Part shown: piece after piece, positions 33,016 through 43,997 of the stretch
How positions within the stretch are numbered: position 1 is the first letter of the stretch
How the letters are laid out: every line of letters starts with the position of its first letter
Assembly (NCBI GenBank): GCA_030710605.1
Contig: CP092886.1
Location: forward strand, 49,902,390 to 49,966,389
Source of the DNA: Cordylochernes scorpioides
Lineage: Eukaryota; Arthropoda; Arachnida; Pseudoscorpiones; Chernetidae
Direction: 5' to 3'
Length of the DNA stretch: 64,000 bases
Notes under the pieces: generated by a model
Told to the model about the DNA's origin: nothing
Seen by the model: only the letters and a program-made list of their open reading frames with translations
The model's database searches: none
Position numbers and translations under genes: made by a program

Positions 33016-33926
33016 CGTGTGATACTGCAGTCCTGGATCTTTCCAGTTGGTCTCGAGGACCGCTCCATCACCATCTCCTAAGCGGCGAAGTACGTGATCT
33101 AGTTATTCATCGTAGATCGCAAAATGCGTGGTGTCGCTGGAGACCCACTGGCGATTCTCCACCAAACTCTGCAGCGCTGGCAGAGGCGCCATATTCATTG
33201 TACATAGTGTATGTGATGATTTAAGACCATGGAATTGTTGTGAATAGTCCAGATATCTACTACCACATGTTCCACCACGTAAATGTATATAACTTCTTAT
33301 TTACTGCAAATAAAAAGCCTCAACTAACATCAATCTGTACCGCGTAAGAATCTAATAAAGTATAGCAACTGTACAGATAGAAGGAATGGAGACTAACAGG
33401 AGAAAATTAAGGTTAAAACTAATCAGGCTTAGGTGAAAATAGGAGAGAAGGCCTAGCAAACCCAGTCCAACTTTTACGAAGTCGTGGCCCTCCTGGATAA
33501 TAAAACTTCCCCCCCCCCCCTGTTTACGTCAGAAAAGAGCAGTGACCTGTTCGGACCCAGCTCAGCTATAAAAGGAGGCCCCGATCCTCAGTTAGTCAGT
33601 CCTTAGTTAGTCTTCGTTCCAGTCCCTGTCCACCGGACGCTCCGATAAAAGGTAAACCCTTTCCTGCCAGAAATCTCCTCGTCCCATTCCTACTTGACAT
33701 TCAGACGCTTCTAAGTGGAATCACTATTTGCTTATTTCACCTTTGGCCCAGCTGTGTCACCTTCCACCATGACTGCACGGTAGAGTTGACATCGAGGTTC
33801 GTCTAGCATCAGGTAACACTGGTCCCAAGATATCACATGTATATAATGCATATTATCTTTTTTTTTTAATAGTGCAGACTGTGCACTCTGTATGTATTGA
33901 CAAGATGTCAATAAAATTATTTTAAC
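33016..33926 (+). mobile_element. LTR-like segment within LINE A
   Basis: Begins TGTGATACTGCAGTCC and has a strong core promoter, CAGCTATAAAAGGAGGCC (33549-33566), followed by GTTAGTCAGTCCTTAGTTAG, a layout common in LTRs. A C-run lies at 33500-33519. No protein domain was recognised, although 33732-33870 reads openly on the minus strand. About 600 bp of LINE RT that should lie here is missing, so it is not a simple insertion. A clear end and target duplication were not found. Confidence 0.45.
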
Positions 33927-34262
33927 TGTCATTGATGAGGAATTGGAATTTTCAAAACACATAATTAGCACCTCAAATAGAGCTACCAGAAAACTAAACA
34001 TTCTGAGATGGCTATGTGGAACAAATTGGGGAGAAAAACCCAGAATTCTCAGAACAATATATATCACCTTAATAAGGCCGATAATGGAATATGCAACACC
34101 GGTCTGGGCTCCCTCAAGCTCATCACTAAAAGTAAGACTAGACAGTGTTCAAGCAAAAGCGGCCAAAATAATCACTGGTGCTGTTTCATACACCAACAAT
34201 GAGAAAATTCAGAGAGAATGTGTTCTAGACCTACTCGCTCGAAAGCAGAAGATAAAATAAAA
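33927..34262 (+). pseudogene. LINE A, part 2: RT thumb and C-terminal region
   Basis: VIDEELEFSKHI, then TRKLNILRWLCGTNWG, IRPIMEYATPVWAPSS and AKAAKIITGAV are the conserved block downstream of the RT catalytic core in jockey-type LINEs. It continues part 1 and is interrupted at about 34262 by LINE B; the RNase H of the same element appears at 39872. Confidence 0.8.
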
Positions 34263-36561
34263 ACAACTTGGATCAGCACTTCGGAAACGAGGAACCAGAG
34301 GACGAGATCTCTCTGACCACTTGTGGTTTGGTGGATCCGCCCTTTTCTGAGAATGAGGTGAAACTGACGGCTTTCAAGTTCGGGAAAAGAAAATCTTCTG
34401 GTCCCGAAGGGATCGATAACACGGTCGTGAAAGCCCTGTTAAGAATGCACCCATCACTTCTTGCCAGGTTTTTCAATAGGTGCCTGGACACTGGTACTTT
34501 TCCTGAGGCATGGAAGGTTGCCCGAGTAGTGCTTCTCGAAAAGTCTGGTAGAAAGGGTAATTCTCCTAATGATTATCGTCCGCTTTCTTTACTAGTGTGT
34601 CTAGGTATGGTCCTGGATAGCCTACTAGCTCAGCGACTGAAGCACTGGCTAGAGAGTAATGAGCTCCTTTCCTCTTTTCAACATGGTTTTAGGGAAGGGA
34701 ACTCCACAACCACGGCTCTGAACGAGGTGTTAGAGGGGGTTGAGATGGGCTTAAATAAGGGTGCTTGGGTTCTTCTCGTGGCCCTGGACATTGATGGCGC
34801 GTTCAACTCCATGAGCTGGAAAAAGCTGATGAAATTTGATGGACATGGGTTGTCCTGATAATTTGTGCAGCTTGGTTCGTGACTTCCTGAGGGATAGACG
34901 GATTAGCTTCAGTTTTGGTGGGCGGAAGTTGGAAAGAAACTGTGCTAGGGGTTGCCCCCAGGGCTCTTGCTGCGGACCTATTATGTGGAATATCCTGGTA
35001 AACACCGTTTTCCAGGAGGAGCTACCTGAGGGAGCCTGGCTGGTTCTCTATGCTGACGACCAGTTCCTCATCATTGAGGCTGCTTCGAGAGCGAAGTCTG
35101 AGAAGTGTGTTGAAGCTTCTCTCCAAATCCTCTCGAACTGGGCCCATGACTCTGGCCTTAAGTTCAATGTCTCCAAAACTAAAGCCCTCAGCTTTAAGCC
35201 TAGGGACATAAGAACTAAAAGGAAAGGGATCAAATGAGAGCACAAGCCGGCTATCCGGATGCAAGGACGGAGGGTAGCGTTGGTCAATAGGATGACCATC
35301 CTGGGGGTGGTCATTGATGACAAGATGGGTTGGCAATACCAGGCGGAGGAGATGGTGACGAGAGGCAGGGAGGCGTTGTGCAGGCCTGTCCTGGTTGGCT
35401 CTCAATAGGGGGGGGGGGGAAGAAGGAGGGTACTATTTTTAGGAACCTCTGCCTCTCCTGTGTCGAGCCAATCCTGCTATAACAGGGATCAGAAGGTGGA
35501 AAAAACTCTAGGGAGCGTGCAGAGGACAGCGGCACTCAGAATCACAGGGGGATATCGCACTACCAGCAGTGAGGCCTTTCTGGTCCTCGCTGGGCTTATT
35601 CCCCTGGGATTGAAACTAGAGGAGGAGACCATCAGACAGAAGATCTGGGAGAACAGGGAAGATGCCCTGGGACTTAAAGCGAGTGCCCTGAAATGGAAGA
35701 GGGACCCAAGGAAGCCTCCGCAGTGGTTGCCAAAGTGGAATTGGAGTCCTGGAGGGCCGACAGGGATTGACACGGAGGTTTTCACTGATGGTAGTAAGTC
35801 TGGAACCAATACTGGAGCTGGGAGTAGTGATTTTCACTAATGGAGAGCTGATCTTCCAAGAAAGCTTAACACTCAGAGTGGACGAATTGGTCTTTTCAGC
35901 CGAGCTGGTTGCGATCAGGGTAGCCCTCAGAGTGTGTGCCGAGAAGAACTTCAGCCCGGACCGCCTCTATTCAGATTGTATGTCGGCCTTCGTCGCCATC
36001 AATCTGGTGAAAGGGCCACTCGCGCATCAAATAATCCAGGAGCTGGAGATGATAACGCGGGCTCCGGAGGGTTAGGGGAAACAGCCTCATCGAAAGTAAT
36101 GAGTTCGCAGACAGGCTCGCAGAGGCAGGAGGCTTTAGAGGTAGATAACTGAGGACCCCAGTGACCAAGAAAGAAGTTTATAGGAGGATCAGGGGGCACG
36201 CCCAGGACTTATGGTTGGACAGATGGAGGAAAAGTGTGAAGGGAGAGAGGTATTCAATCGGGTAACAACACCCAAGTACCTCTGTAAGGTAATGTCCCAC
36301 AAATTCATTAGGGTAGTTCGGAACATGGGCTCTTCCCCAAGTCTCCACAGATTTAAAATTAAGAGAAACCCTGATTGCGTCTATGAAGAAAGGGATGTGG
36401 ATGCACGCCACTACGTCTTGGATTGTCCAAGGGTAGTGGGTGTGCAGGAAGAGAGAAGGAGGGCGAGGGGCGCGATCGAGAGTAAGCTGCTGAGAAACCA
36501 CAGCAAGCTTCTTGAGAAAGCCTACGACGTGGCATCTGAGCTTTTCCTCAACTGTGAGTGA
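34263..36561 (+). pseudogene. LINE B ORF2 fragment: RT, RNase H, C-terminal motif
   Basis: RT: KSSGPEGIDNTVVKAL, NDYRPLSLLVCL, FQHGFREGNSTTTALN, ALDIDGAFNSMSW, a frameshift near 34850, then GCPQGSCCGPIMWN and LYADDQFLII (intact YADD, ~35050). A run of ten or more G at 35409-35419 breaks the frame. RNase H: VFTDGSKSGTNTGAG (35778), SAELVAIRVALRV (Glu), and YSDCMSAFVAI. The tail FKIKRNPDCVYEERDVDARH...C ends in ELFLNCE at 36561. Stops and at least three frame changes make it inactive. Confidence 0.85.
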
Positions 36562-36825
36562 ACAGAGTCGACCGGGGGCTGCCTCCCCTTTCCTCTTTTG
36601 CTGTGTTTAAAGGCCACCGGTATAGAAATCATTCCAGACTGTTGTCTGGGAGGTGGTGTTTCCAGGTACAATGTCCAAGCTCTAGCTTGGATACCGTTAC
36701 TTGGCTTATGAGTTGAACAGAATAGCAGCGAAGGGCATGCTTCGGATGCCGGCTTGTGGACCGAAAGGTCTGGGTGGCCATCTGCTTCTAGGGTGTACCA
36801 ACTGTGCTTAGGTGGGATCCTCCAG
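34263..36825 (+). mobile_element. LINE B, 5'-truncated, inserted in LINE A
   Basis: It starts mid-ORF2 at about 34263, ahead of the RT, and runs through RNase H, a C-terminal zinc region and a 3' UTR to about 36825. The 5' truncation is typical of LINE insertion. The domain order RT, RNase H, H-x-C zinc motif fits the R1/LOA/I group, as for the 6.3 kb LINE at 21.7-28 kb. Confidence 0.75.
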
Positions 36826-39800
36826 TTCTTGTTTATTTTTGTTTTGGCTACTGTTTCTATTTCTTTAAAAGTAAGTTTATTTTTCTGTAGTAAGGGTTCT
36901 TTTGTGCCTTTTTTTTTGCTAGCGCATCAGCAGCTTCATTGCCTTCAATGCTAACATGTAAGGGTATCCATTGAAGGTGAATTTTTGAGGTATTGAGAGT
37001 TTTTGGAGATAACCAATTATGTTCCTGCTTACTTTGTCTCTAAGTTCCCTTGTGTGACTCGGGTGTTGTATGGCACTTCTACTATCAGTAAGAATCCATA
37101 TATCGTGATGTTTAGTGTTTCTGATGGATTTTTAAAGCTTCATAGATGGCTATAAGTTCGGATCTGAAGACTGAGCAAAAATCTGGGTTTCTTCTGTTTA
37201 TTTTCTCATTGCCATTTATGGTTTTAATGAGAGAGTCACTGTCAGTGTGTCCCAACTCGTCTCTGCTACCATCGGTATAGATAGTTATTACATTTTTAGG
37301 AATTTTATTAATCATTTCTAATGATAATTGTTTTAAGTATACTGGATTTTGGTATTGTTTGTTGGTGGGTTCATTTAAAGTGGCATTAAAAATAACATTT
37401 TGTTAGTGATTCGCATGGAGATATTTTTTCTGCTAAATAATATTTTTCCACTTTATATTTTAAAAATCAATTTCTTTTGGCCAGGTGGAGAGGGCCTTCT
37501 TTTTTGAGTCTTATATTGGATTCCCAATTAAGTATGTAATTGAAATTTCTGTGTTTGTTTTCATAACTCTTGATTTTGTTTATATATTTTGGCATATTGT
37601 AGCTTCTTCTATCCCTTAAGGGCATAATGCCTGCCTCGCAAAGTACAATATTATTAGGGCAGGTATTTCGAAGACCTGTAATAATTCTAGCTGCATTTAG
37701 TTGTATCCTTTCCAGTGATTTTAGATTTGTTTCAGATGCTGCACCATAGATTTGATATCCATATTCCAAGATAGGTCTCATTAGAGATGTGTAATTTAAT
37801 TTTAGTGTTGTTGCTTCAGCTCCCCACTCTTCCTGAAATACATTTCAAGATTTTTAGTCGGTCTCTTCCTTTTCTAACAACTCCTTCAATATGTTTACTG
37901 GAGTTAATGTCTGGATCCAGGGTGTAGCCGAGATATTTAGGATGTTTATTATATTGTAATTGTTGTTCTTTCAGAATAATATTTGGTCTTATTTTGTATA
38001 GTTTCTTATCGGTAGTAAAAAGGCAGGTTTCAAATTTTTGGGGGTTAAATTCTAATTTATGTTTATTTGCAAATTTTTCTAGGTGGAGAAGAGTCTTGTT
38101 CAAATCTCTTTCAGCTTTTTTCCAGTTAGTGTTGCTGCTCCATAGAATAATGTCATCAGCGAAAAGTCCAATATTGGTTTTATGTGAAAAATTTTCTTCT
38201 ATGCCTGCAATAAATAGGGTGAAGAGATTTGGGCTAAGGACTGATCCTTGTAGTAATCCTTGATACAATTTGAAGGTTTTAGATAGAGTGCCATTATATT
38301 TGACCCTGATGTATCTATTTTTAAGGGAATCATTTATCCAAGTGATAGCTTTTCCATCAATTTTGAAATGTTCGTATAATTTTGTAATTAACTTTTTTTC
38401 CATACCTTATCAAAAGCTTGTGTAAGGTCTAAAAAAGCAGCTATTGTGTGGTTAGTTGGTTTTCTGTTTTGTGCATCTTTTACCTTTTGTGTGAAAAATA
38501 AGAGTTGGTCTATTGTCCCATGTCCTTTCCTAAATCCATATTGTTCTTCTGGTAAGAGATTTCTTGTGTCGGGTTGGTAGGTGAGTCGTCTGAGTATAAT
38601 TTTTTTCCATTAATTTTCAGCAAATACTTGTGAGGGAGATAGGTCGGTAGTTTTTTGGGTCAACAGCAGATTTGTCAAGTTTTTAAATGGGAATTATTGT
38701 TGCATTTTACAGTCTTGAGGCAATTTTCCAGTTTTCCAGGAGTTATTGAAAATATTAAGAAGTCTTTCTTTGCCAATTTTGCCCAAGTTTGATATCATTC
38801 GGCCATGGATTCCATCTGGCCCAGGAGTCTTGTTTAGGTCAGTGTTTTCTAATGCATAAGCTAGCTCTTTCATATTGATTTTTTTCATGGAAAATATTAT
38901 GAGTGCTGGTGACATTTTTACAGTCATGAATAATCCTTCGGGCCTTTGTTTCAACCTTGATTTTACTACTTATTTGATATGAATTACCTAAAAGATTGGC
39001 AGCAATTTTGTCATTAGTTTGTGACTGGGATCTGTCAATTTGTTTTGCCAAATTCCAAAGTTTTGTATTTGGGTTTCTTGGGTTCAGGTTTTCACAAGTT
39101 TGTTTCCATTTTTCCCTTTTCACGTTTACGTAAAATCTTTTTATTTTTGCATTCACAATGTTCAGTTCAGTTCTACAATTTGTTTGGTTTTGGGTGCTCT
39201 TTTTTGTAGTTCATTTCTTTTAGTTATAAGTGTTTGAATATTTTTTGCCTGGTGTGTATAATTTGGAATCCATTTCTTAATATTACCTCTTGGTATTGAA
39301 ACTGTGGCTGCTTTAATAATGGTGTTTTCGAAAGATATCCAATTAGCCTTTTTGAAGTTCTAGAATTTTTCTTAATTGAGCTGGTTTTGGTCTTGGTGCT
39401 AATTTCTATCAAATTAGGCAAATGATCACTTACAATACTTTTTAATATTTGCTATTTGCATTTGTGGAAAATGTCAGGATAGTAAAAACTTATATCAAGG
39501 GCTTGTGCAGTATTATAGCTGTATGAATGATGGGTAGGATTCCCATCATTTAAGCACATGATGGCATTGTCGTCAAATATGTTTGAAAGTATTCTGCCTC
39601 TTGGGTTTGGCGTGGAACATCCCCATAGTTGATGTTTGGCATTAAGGTCACATACAATAAGAGTTGTCTGTAAGAAATTGAGCCATTGTTCCATCGTCAA
39701 TAAATGTATTGTTTGGAGGGTGATACATATTGTATATGTTGATGGCTTTGTTTTGATTGAGGTAGACTTTGATACCTTGGGCTTCGAGGTCTGATGTGTT

Positions 39801-39871
39801 TGGAATATTAACGGCTATATCCTCATAGTACAAATTCCTGATTAAAATGCTAGGCCACCACAGCATATACA
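36826..39871 (-). pseudogene. LINE C ORF2: EEP endonuclease, RT, RNase H
   Basis: Read from 39871 downward. Endonuclease: VCDLNAKHQLWGCSTPNPRG (39600-39655) and NTAQALDISF. RT: LNKTPGPDGIHGRM (38800), NYRPISLTSI near 38640, GLLQGSVLSPNLFTLFI (38230) and GLFADDIILW (38150). Thumb: MRPILEYGYQIYGAAS (37781). RNase H: VITIYTDGSRDELGH (37280) with FRSELIAIYEAL (37150) and TDSRSA near 37090. At least five frame breaks. The 5' end is truncated within the endonuclease at 39871, where LINE A resumes. It is AT-rich, unlike LINE B, and belongs to a different jockey/I-type lineage. Confidence 0.85.
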
Positions 39872-40640
39872 GATGGATCTTCAGACCTTACCCTGAGTTA
39901 TGGAGGGGCCGGAATTAACATAATACTGCAAGATGGAACGCACATCAAAATCAAAGAAGGAGCAGGACAGATTTCGTCAAACTTCACTTGTGAACTGACG
40001 GCTATCTGGAAAGCCCTTGATGTATGCCTTAACCAACCATCCCTGCATCAAGCAGAAGGAAATTTAATATACAGCGACTCCATATCCGCTCTAGAAGCAA
40101 TTCAGAAGGGCAATACTAAAATCACACGGAAAATACACTCGTTACTTACCCAACTGGAACCATTGGAGAATAACTGCATTCTACAATGGATCCCTGCCCA
40201 TGCTGGATCGGGGGTAATGAAATGGCATCTGAATTGGCAAAGGAAGCCAGAAAGTTGAGCCAAAGGAAAGAACAAATGCCATTATTTGACGCTGATGCTT
40301 TGGAAAAATACAATATAATTGAACAAAAATAAGAAAAAAAAATCAAAATGCGAAATAAACACTGAGAGAAAAATGACAAAAACTATAACAAGACTTAGAA
40401 CAAAACACTATAAAGGAATGGCAATACATCCAGATGGTACAATAACCTATAGGGCATGCAACAATTGTCCTGGTGTGGAACTTACACCTACCCACATATT
40501 CTCATAGCCAGCAATGGCCGCAGCCTTGCAGGAATTTGACATAGACCCAGAGCAGCAGCTTTACACACCCAAGATAGTGGACATTGCTGCTGCTGTGATA
40601 GAGATGCATAGATACATCTGAGGCTCTTTATTGGACACGA
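39872..40640 (+). pseudogene. LINE A, part 3: RNase H and C-terminus
   Basis: AYTDGSSDLTLSYGGAG (catalytic Asp, 39872), FTCELTAIWKALDVCL (Glu), YSDSISALEAIQKGN (Asp) and LQWIPAHAGS, with a one-base shift before GGNEMASELAKEA: a complete RNase H set. A tail (ITRLRTKHYKGMAIHPDG, then CNNCPGVELTPTHIFS) follows, ending near IEMHRYI at 40620. It continues LINE A after the LINE B and LINE C insertions and ends before the right Tc3-like inverted repeat. Confidence 0.8.
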
Positions 40641-40730
40641 CAACAACAACTGCATTCCAGAGTAAAATAAATTATCAGAGATAGATACATATTTTTCAAA
40701 TGAATTAAAATAAATATAATCGATACTGAG

Positions 40731-41204
40731 AGAGAGTTGAATTTAAAAAATATTAGAAATTTATTATCTTTGGAAACACAAACCGTATCTAAAATATCAT
40801 TTTTTTTTGCTACATGTTTTAATTTGCATTTACCTATTTTACATATCTCTGATTGTATTTAAAAATTGTTAACCAATTCTTCATACTTTTGGCGAAGAGG
40901 TGTTTTATTAATTTGTTATTTGATGTTATTAGGGTTCTTTCCTGGTATTCAAAAAGGAAAAATACGTGTCGATCAGTTATATTTTTCAATTTATCAAACA
41001 ATTTGGCCGCTGAATCTCTGATTTTGGTAGTGCGCCATCTGGCGAATAAAATTGTAACTAAAATCAATTTCGAATTTTTCATTATTTGCCATAAAAAATC
41101 CCATTGCATCCTGAACACAATGGTGTTTACCGCATTGCTCTAGCGCAAATATTCGCGGAGTTATTAATTTTTAAAATAGTGCGGGACTTTTGGATCACAC
41201 CCTG
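40731..41204 (-). repeat. Right terminal inverted repeat, Tc3-like element
   Basis: Complement of 30241-30712; the outer end ATCACACCCTG at 41204 is followed by TA. It has TGTGATCC instead of TGATCC, a 2-bp insertion relative to the left end. Confidence 0.8.
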
Positions 41205-41429
41205 TATATATAAAAAATTTAAATTAAAAAAATAATTAATTCTAAGAAAAATAAAGGGCATCTCCTTATCATGCAACTGAAAGTTGCTGATGATTGCCAC
41301 CGTCTATCTGAATAAATATCAAATGGCTAAAAAGAATGAGATAATTTGCATGGATATAAATTAATAAATAAACGTTTCTTTTAACCAATGGTGAATGAAT
41401 TTCTCATTCTGAATCCCTGAAAACACAAC
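41205..41429 (+). other. Repeat segment and possible 5' LTR end of the next gypsy element
   Basis: 41250-41325 matches 29645-29725. The sequence ending CCTGAAAACACA at 41429 is followed by ACTGGTGAGCCAG, which could be the LTR end and primer-binding site. The 3' LTR start at 43573 shows no match here, so the 5' LTR assignment is tentative. Confidence 0.4.
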
Positions 41430-41627
41430 TGGTGAGCCAGAATTTCAAGGACATAGCAACAAAAGCGCGCAAGCAAGAAAATTACGAAGCCTAAGTTGCC
41501 AGTCAGGCCTAGTTCGACACAGCAAGCCACGTGTAAGTTCACGTTTTATTTATATCAAAAATTTGCTTAGCTGTAAGGTTCTTGTCGCCAATTTTTGTTT
41601 TTAAAATATATATTTAAAAAAATCTAA

Positions 41628-42159
41628 ATGGCGCAATTAGACGTTTTGCAAACTGAAATATATAAAGTAAGTATTAAAATCCCGCCTTTCTGGAGAGAAA
41701 AACCCGATATATGGCTTTTTCAAGTAGAGGCACAGTTTTTTATTACAAGGATCACATCAGAAACCACAAAATTCAATTATTTGGTTGCTCAACTGGAGCC
41801 TAAATATATTGAGATCATCTGGGACATCGTTGGGAATGTGCCTGCAAGTTACAAATATTCGCTGGCCAAAAAGACTCCTCAACACTTTCCAAGAAAGTGA
41901 ATCTAAGAAAATCAAAAAGTTGATATCAGTGATAGAATTATGTAATAGTAAACCTAGCCAGTTGCTTCAAAAAATGAGATCCCTAGCTACAGACAGCATA
42001 TCTGATAGCGTGTTAAAAACTTTATGGCTAGATAAAATGCCAGACACGATCAAAAATATCCTGCTAGTGTCTGAAGAGAAGTTGGTGAGGTTAGCCGAAA
42101 TGGCTAACAAAATAGTAGATATGAATCCCAAATCAGAGATTTATGCATCAGCTAAATAA
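41628..42159 (+). pseudogene. Gypsy Gag, one frameshift
   Basis: MAQLDVLQTEIYKVSIKIPP then FWREKPDIWLFQVEAQF is the start of the Gag type found in many arthropod gypsy elements (DUF7041-like). A single frameshift near 41860-41900 moves the reading to QESESKKIKKLISVIELCN and LWLDKMPDTIKNILLVSEEK, ending at 42159. A spacer-frame segment LCYFHFKFGKKC...KPPCKW (42315-42390) is the usual Cys/His region after Gag. The product would form the particle shell. Confidence 0.8.
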
Positions 42160-42513
42160 ATTCTAATGCAGAACTTTTGAATAGGATATCTAACTTGGGG
42201 AAATACTAATGGAAAATTTAAGTATCGAAAGAGTTCCCCAAACTGATAAAAGAGGCTACAGTAGCAATAGACCCAGAAGCAGTAAAAGGTCACATAGGTA
42301 TGATCCAGGAGATAGGCTTATGTTATTTCCATTTCAAGTTTGGAAAAAAATGCCGACCAGATAAATGTAAACCTCCATGTAAATGGGTCCAGAGGTATTC
42401 GGGAAACTTCAACCAGCAGTAGAAGGGGCGATAAGCTCTGCTGCTGGACAAGATAATTGTCGCAACTCTCGTCTATTTGTTAAAGACAAAAAAAAACAAA
42501 ACAAAAAACGGGA

Positions 42514-43473
42514 ATGAGTTTTCTGGTAGATAGTGGAGCCGAAGTAAGCCTAATTCCGGCGATCACAAAACCAGAATCCAAGAGAGAATTTAAACTCTAT
42601 GCGGCAAATTGCACAGAAATTGAGTCTTTTGGGATCAAGATCTTATCGTTAGACTTAGGACTACGTAGGGAACTCGCATTCCCGTTCATTGTAGCAAAAG
42701 TCACTAAAGGGATACTGGGTGCAGACCTTTTGAAAGAATTCAATCTAATGATCGACATATCAAATACAAAATTGATAGACAAAGTGACAAATCTTTGCAT
42801 AGTAGGCAATGTCGCAAATGTGTCGTTTCATAGTGATATCAGCACCTTGAACAGAATTTCAAAATTTTCAGATTTATTCGCAAAATACCTTAACGTGACT
42901 AAACCAAATTCATTGATTTCCCAAACAAAGCATAATGTCAACCATCACATTAGCACTAAAGGACAATCAGTTTACTCCAAATCAAGACAATTGGATTCCA
43001 GAAAGTTAAAAATTGCTAGAGAGGAATTCAAGTTCATGCTTGATAACGAGATAATTAGACCATCAAAAATCTCAATCCCACCAGATAGTTTCATAGCGAA
43101 ATTGCAGAAACAAATGCAAGACCTACAACCAAGAAAAAAAAGTCACGGTTCAAAAAGTAAAATGTTTATTTACAAGGACTTAAACACATGCTTCCACGTG
43201 TTTCTCCGTGAAGATAGAGTAAAGCAAACGCTCGAACCTACATATCGAGGACCTTTCCTTGTAAAGAAAAGACAGGAAAAATATTTCCTTCTACAAATCA
43301 ACGGGAAGGAGGTGAAGATATCAATCGACAGACTGAAGCCGGCATATCTGCTGTGTAAGGAGGACCCGGAATCAACAAGAGTCAACCTGAAACCAACGTC
43401 ATCACCCAACCAGGACCCGATCCACCGGATTCCGAGAAGACCACAGCATCCCAAGGGGCAAGGTCAATCCTAA
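42514..43473 (+). CDS. Fused protease / integrase-tail protein of the deleted gypsy
   Basis: A 319-codon open frame. Residues 4-14, LVDSGAEVSLI, are the retropepsin active site; GILGADLLKEFNL at about 70-83 is the second protease motif. Residues 140-188 are the linker and opening of RT (KLKIAREEFKFMLDNEIIRP). At about residue 190 the sequence changes, without frame loss, to the integrase tail: DSFIAKLQKQMQDLQPRK, RVKQTLEPTYRGPFLVKK, KISIDRLKPAYLL. Some 800-900 residues of RT, RNase H and integrase core are therefore deleted in frame. Whether it is expressed is unknown. The true start may be upstream, fused to Gag by readthrough. Confidence 0.75.
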   Translation: MSFLVDSGAEVSLIPAITKPESKREFKLYAANCTEIESFGIKILSLDLGLRRELAFPFIVAKVTKGILGADLLKEFNLMIDISNTKLIDKVTNLCIVGNVANVSFHSDISTLNRISKFSDLFAKYLNVTKPNSLISQTKHNVNHHISTKGQSVYSKSRQLDSRKLKIAREEFKFMLDNEIIRPSKISIPPDSFIAKLQKQMQDLQPRKKSHGSKSKMFIYKDLNTCFHVFLREDRVKQTLEPTYRGPFLVKKRQEKYFLLQINGKEVKISIDRLKPAYLLCKEDPESTRVNLKPTSSPNQDPIHRIPRRPQHPKGQGQS

Positions 43474-43572
43474 GAAGAAAAAGAACCGGGAGACCAGTTA
43501 AAAAACCTGTAAGATTTCAGTTCAAGTACAGTTCCAGTACAAAACGTAACTTGGTTACTGGTGAGGGAGTTA

Positions 43573-43665
43573 TGTAGCAGCTGAAAAAATGTTGTAGAGT
43601 GTGTGTGTGAAAGAACGGATAAAGAAATATTACAATGAAAATAATCGCGTTTGTAGATACAACAT
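43573..43665 (+). repeat. Partial 3' LTR of the deleted gypsy
   Basis: TGTAGCAGCTGAAAAAATG follows the purine tract; it has a TG run and continues to TGTAGATACAACATAGG, where sequence of another element starts. Confidence 0.5.
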
Positions 43666-43904
43666 AGGACATTTGGTAGCCATATGGACATCAATCAGGA
43701 AAATAGTGAAATGCGAAAAGCTTCTAAAATATACTTTGGACCCTACACAATATCAGGAAAATTATCAGAAGTGAACTATCTAGTAACACCTAAAGATGAA
43801 CCTAACATAGACCCACACTTTGGCCATATAACAAGAAATAAGCCCTACTTCCAAATAATTCAAGTAGACCACGGGGGCGTGGTGGGGCCTAAAGGAGTGG
43901 GAAA
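43666..43904 (+). pseudogene. Integrase C-terminal tail of another gypsy element
   Basis: Reading GHLVAIWTSIRKIVKCEKLL then, after a one-base shift, YFGPYTISGKLSEVNYLVTP, HITRNKPYFQ. This is the tail after the integrase core in a second gypsy family. About 80 codons remain. It abuts a purine tract (AAAGGAGTGGGAAA) and an LTR starting at 43905. Confidence 0.7.
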
Positions 43905-43997
43905 TGTCACCGAATAATCTGTGTGGTCTAATCGGGGAATCATCATCAGTCACGGTGACTTTAAGTCAGCGTTTTATTTGTAAATAGTTTGCATATA

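Larger units (their letters stand above)
30241..41204. mobile_element. Tc3-like transposon expanded to 11 kb by nested insertions
   Basis: Near-identical inverted repeats of about 470 bp (30241-30712, 40731-41204) both start CAGGGTG(TG)ATCCAAAAGT and are bordered by TA. Just inside the left one is the C-terminus of a Tc3-like transposase on the minus strand. Tc3 of nematodes has inverted repeats of similar length. The interior holds one plus-strand LINE in three pieces and, inside it, an LTR-like segment, a second plus-strand LINE and a minus-strand LINE. That the two ends belong to one insertion is inference from their identity and orientation. Confidence 0.65.
41430..43665 (+). mobile_element. 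Internally deleted Ty3/gypsy element
   Basis: Gag, a Cys/His stretch, protease, the first residues of RT, then directly the integrase C-terminal tail, a purine tract (GGTGAGGGAG) and a 3' LTR start (TGTAGCAGCTG at 43573). RT catalytic core, RNase H and integrase core are absent. At 43665 or so a different gypsy tail replaces the LTR. The remaining proteins suggest a non-autonomous derivative that would borrow RT and integrase. Confidence 0.8.
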
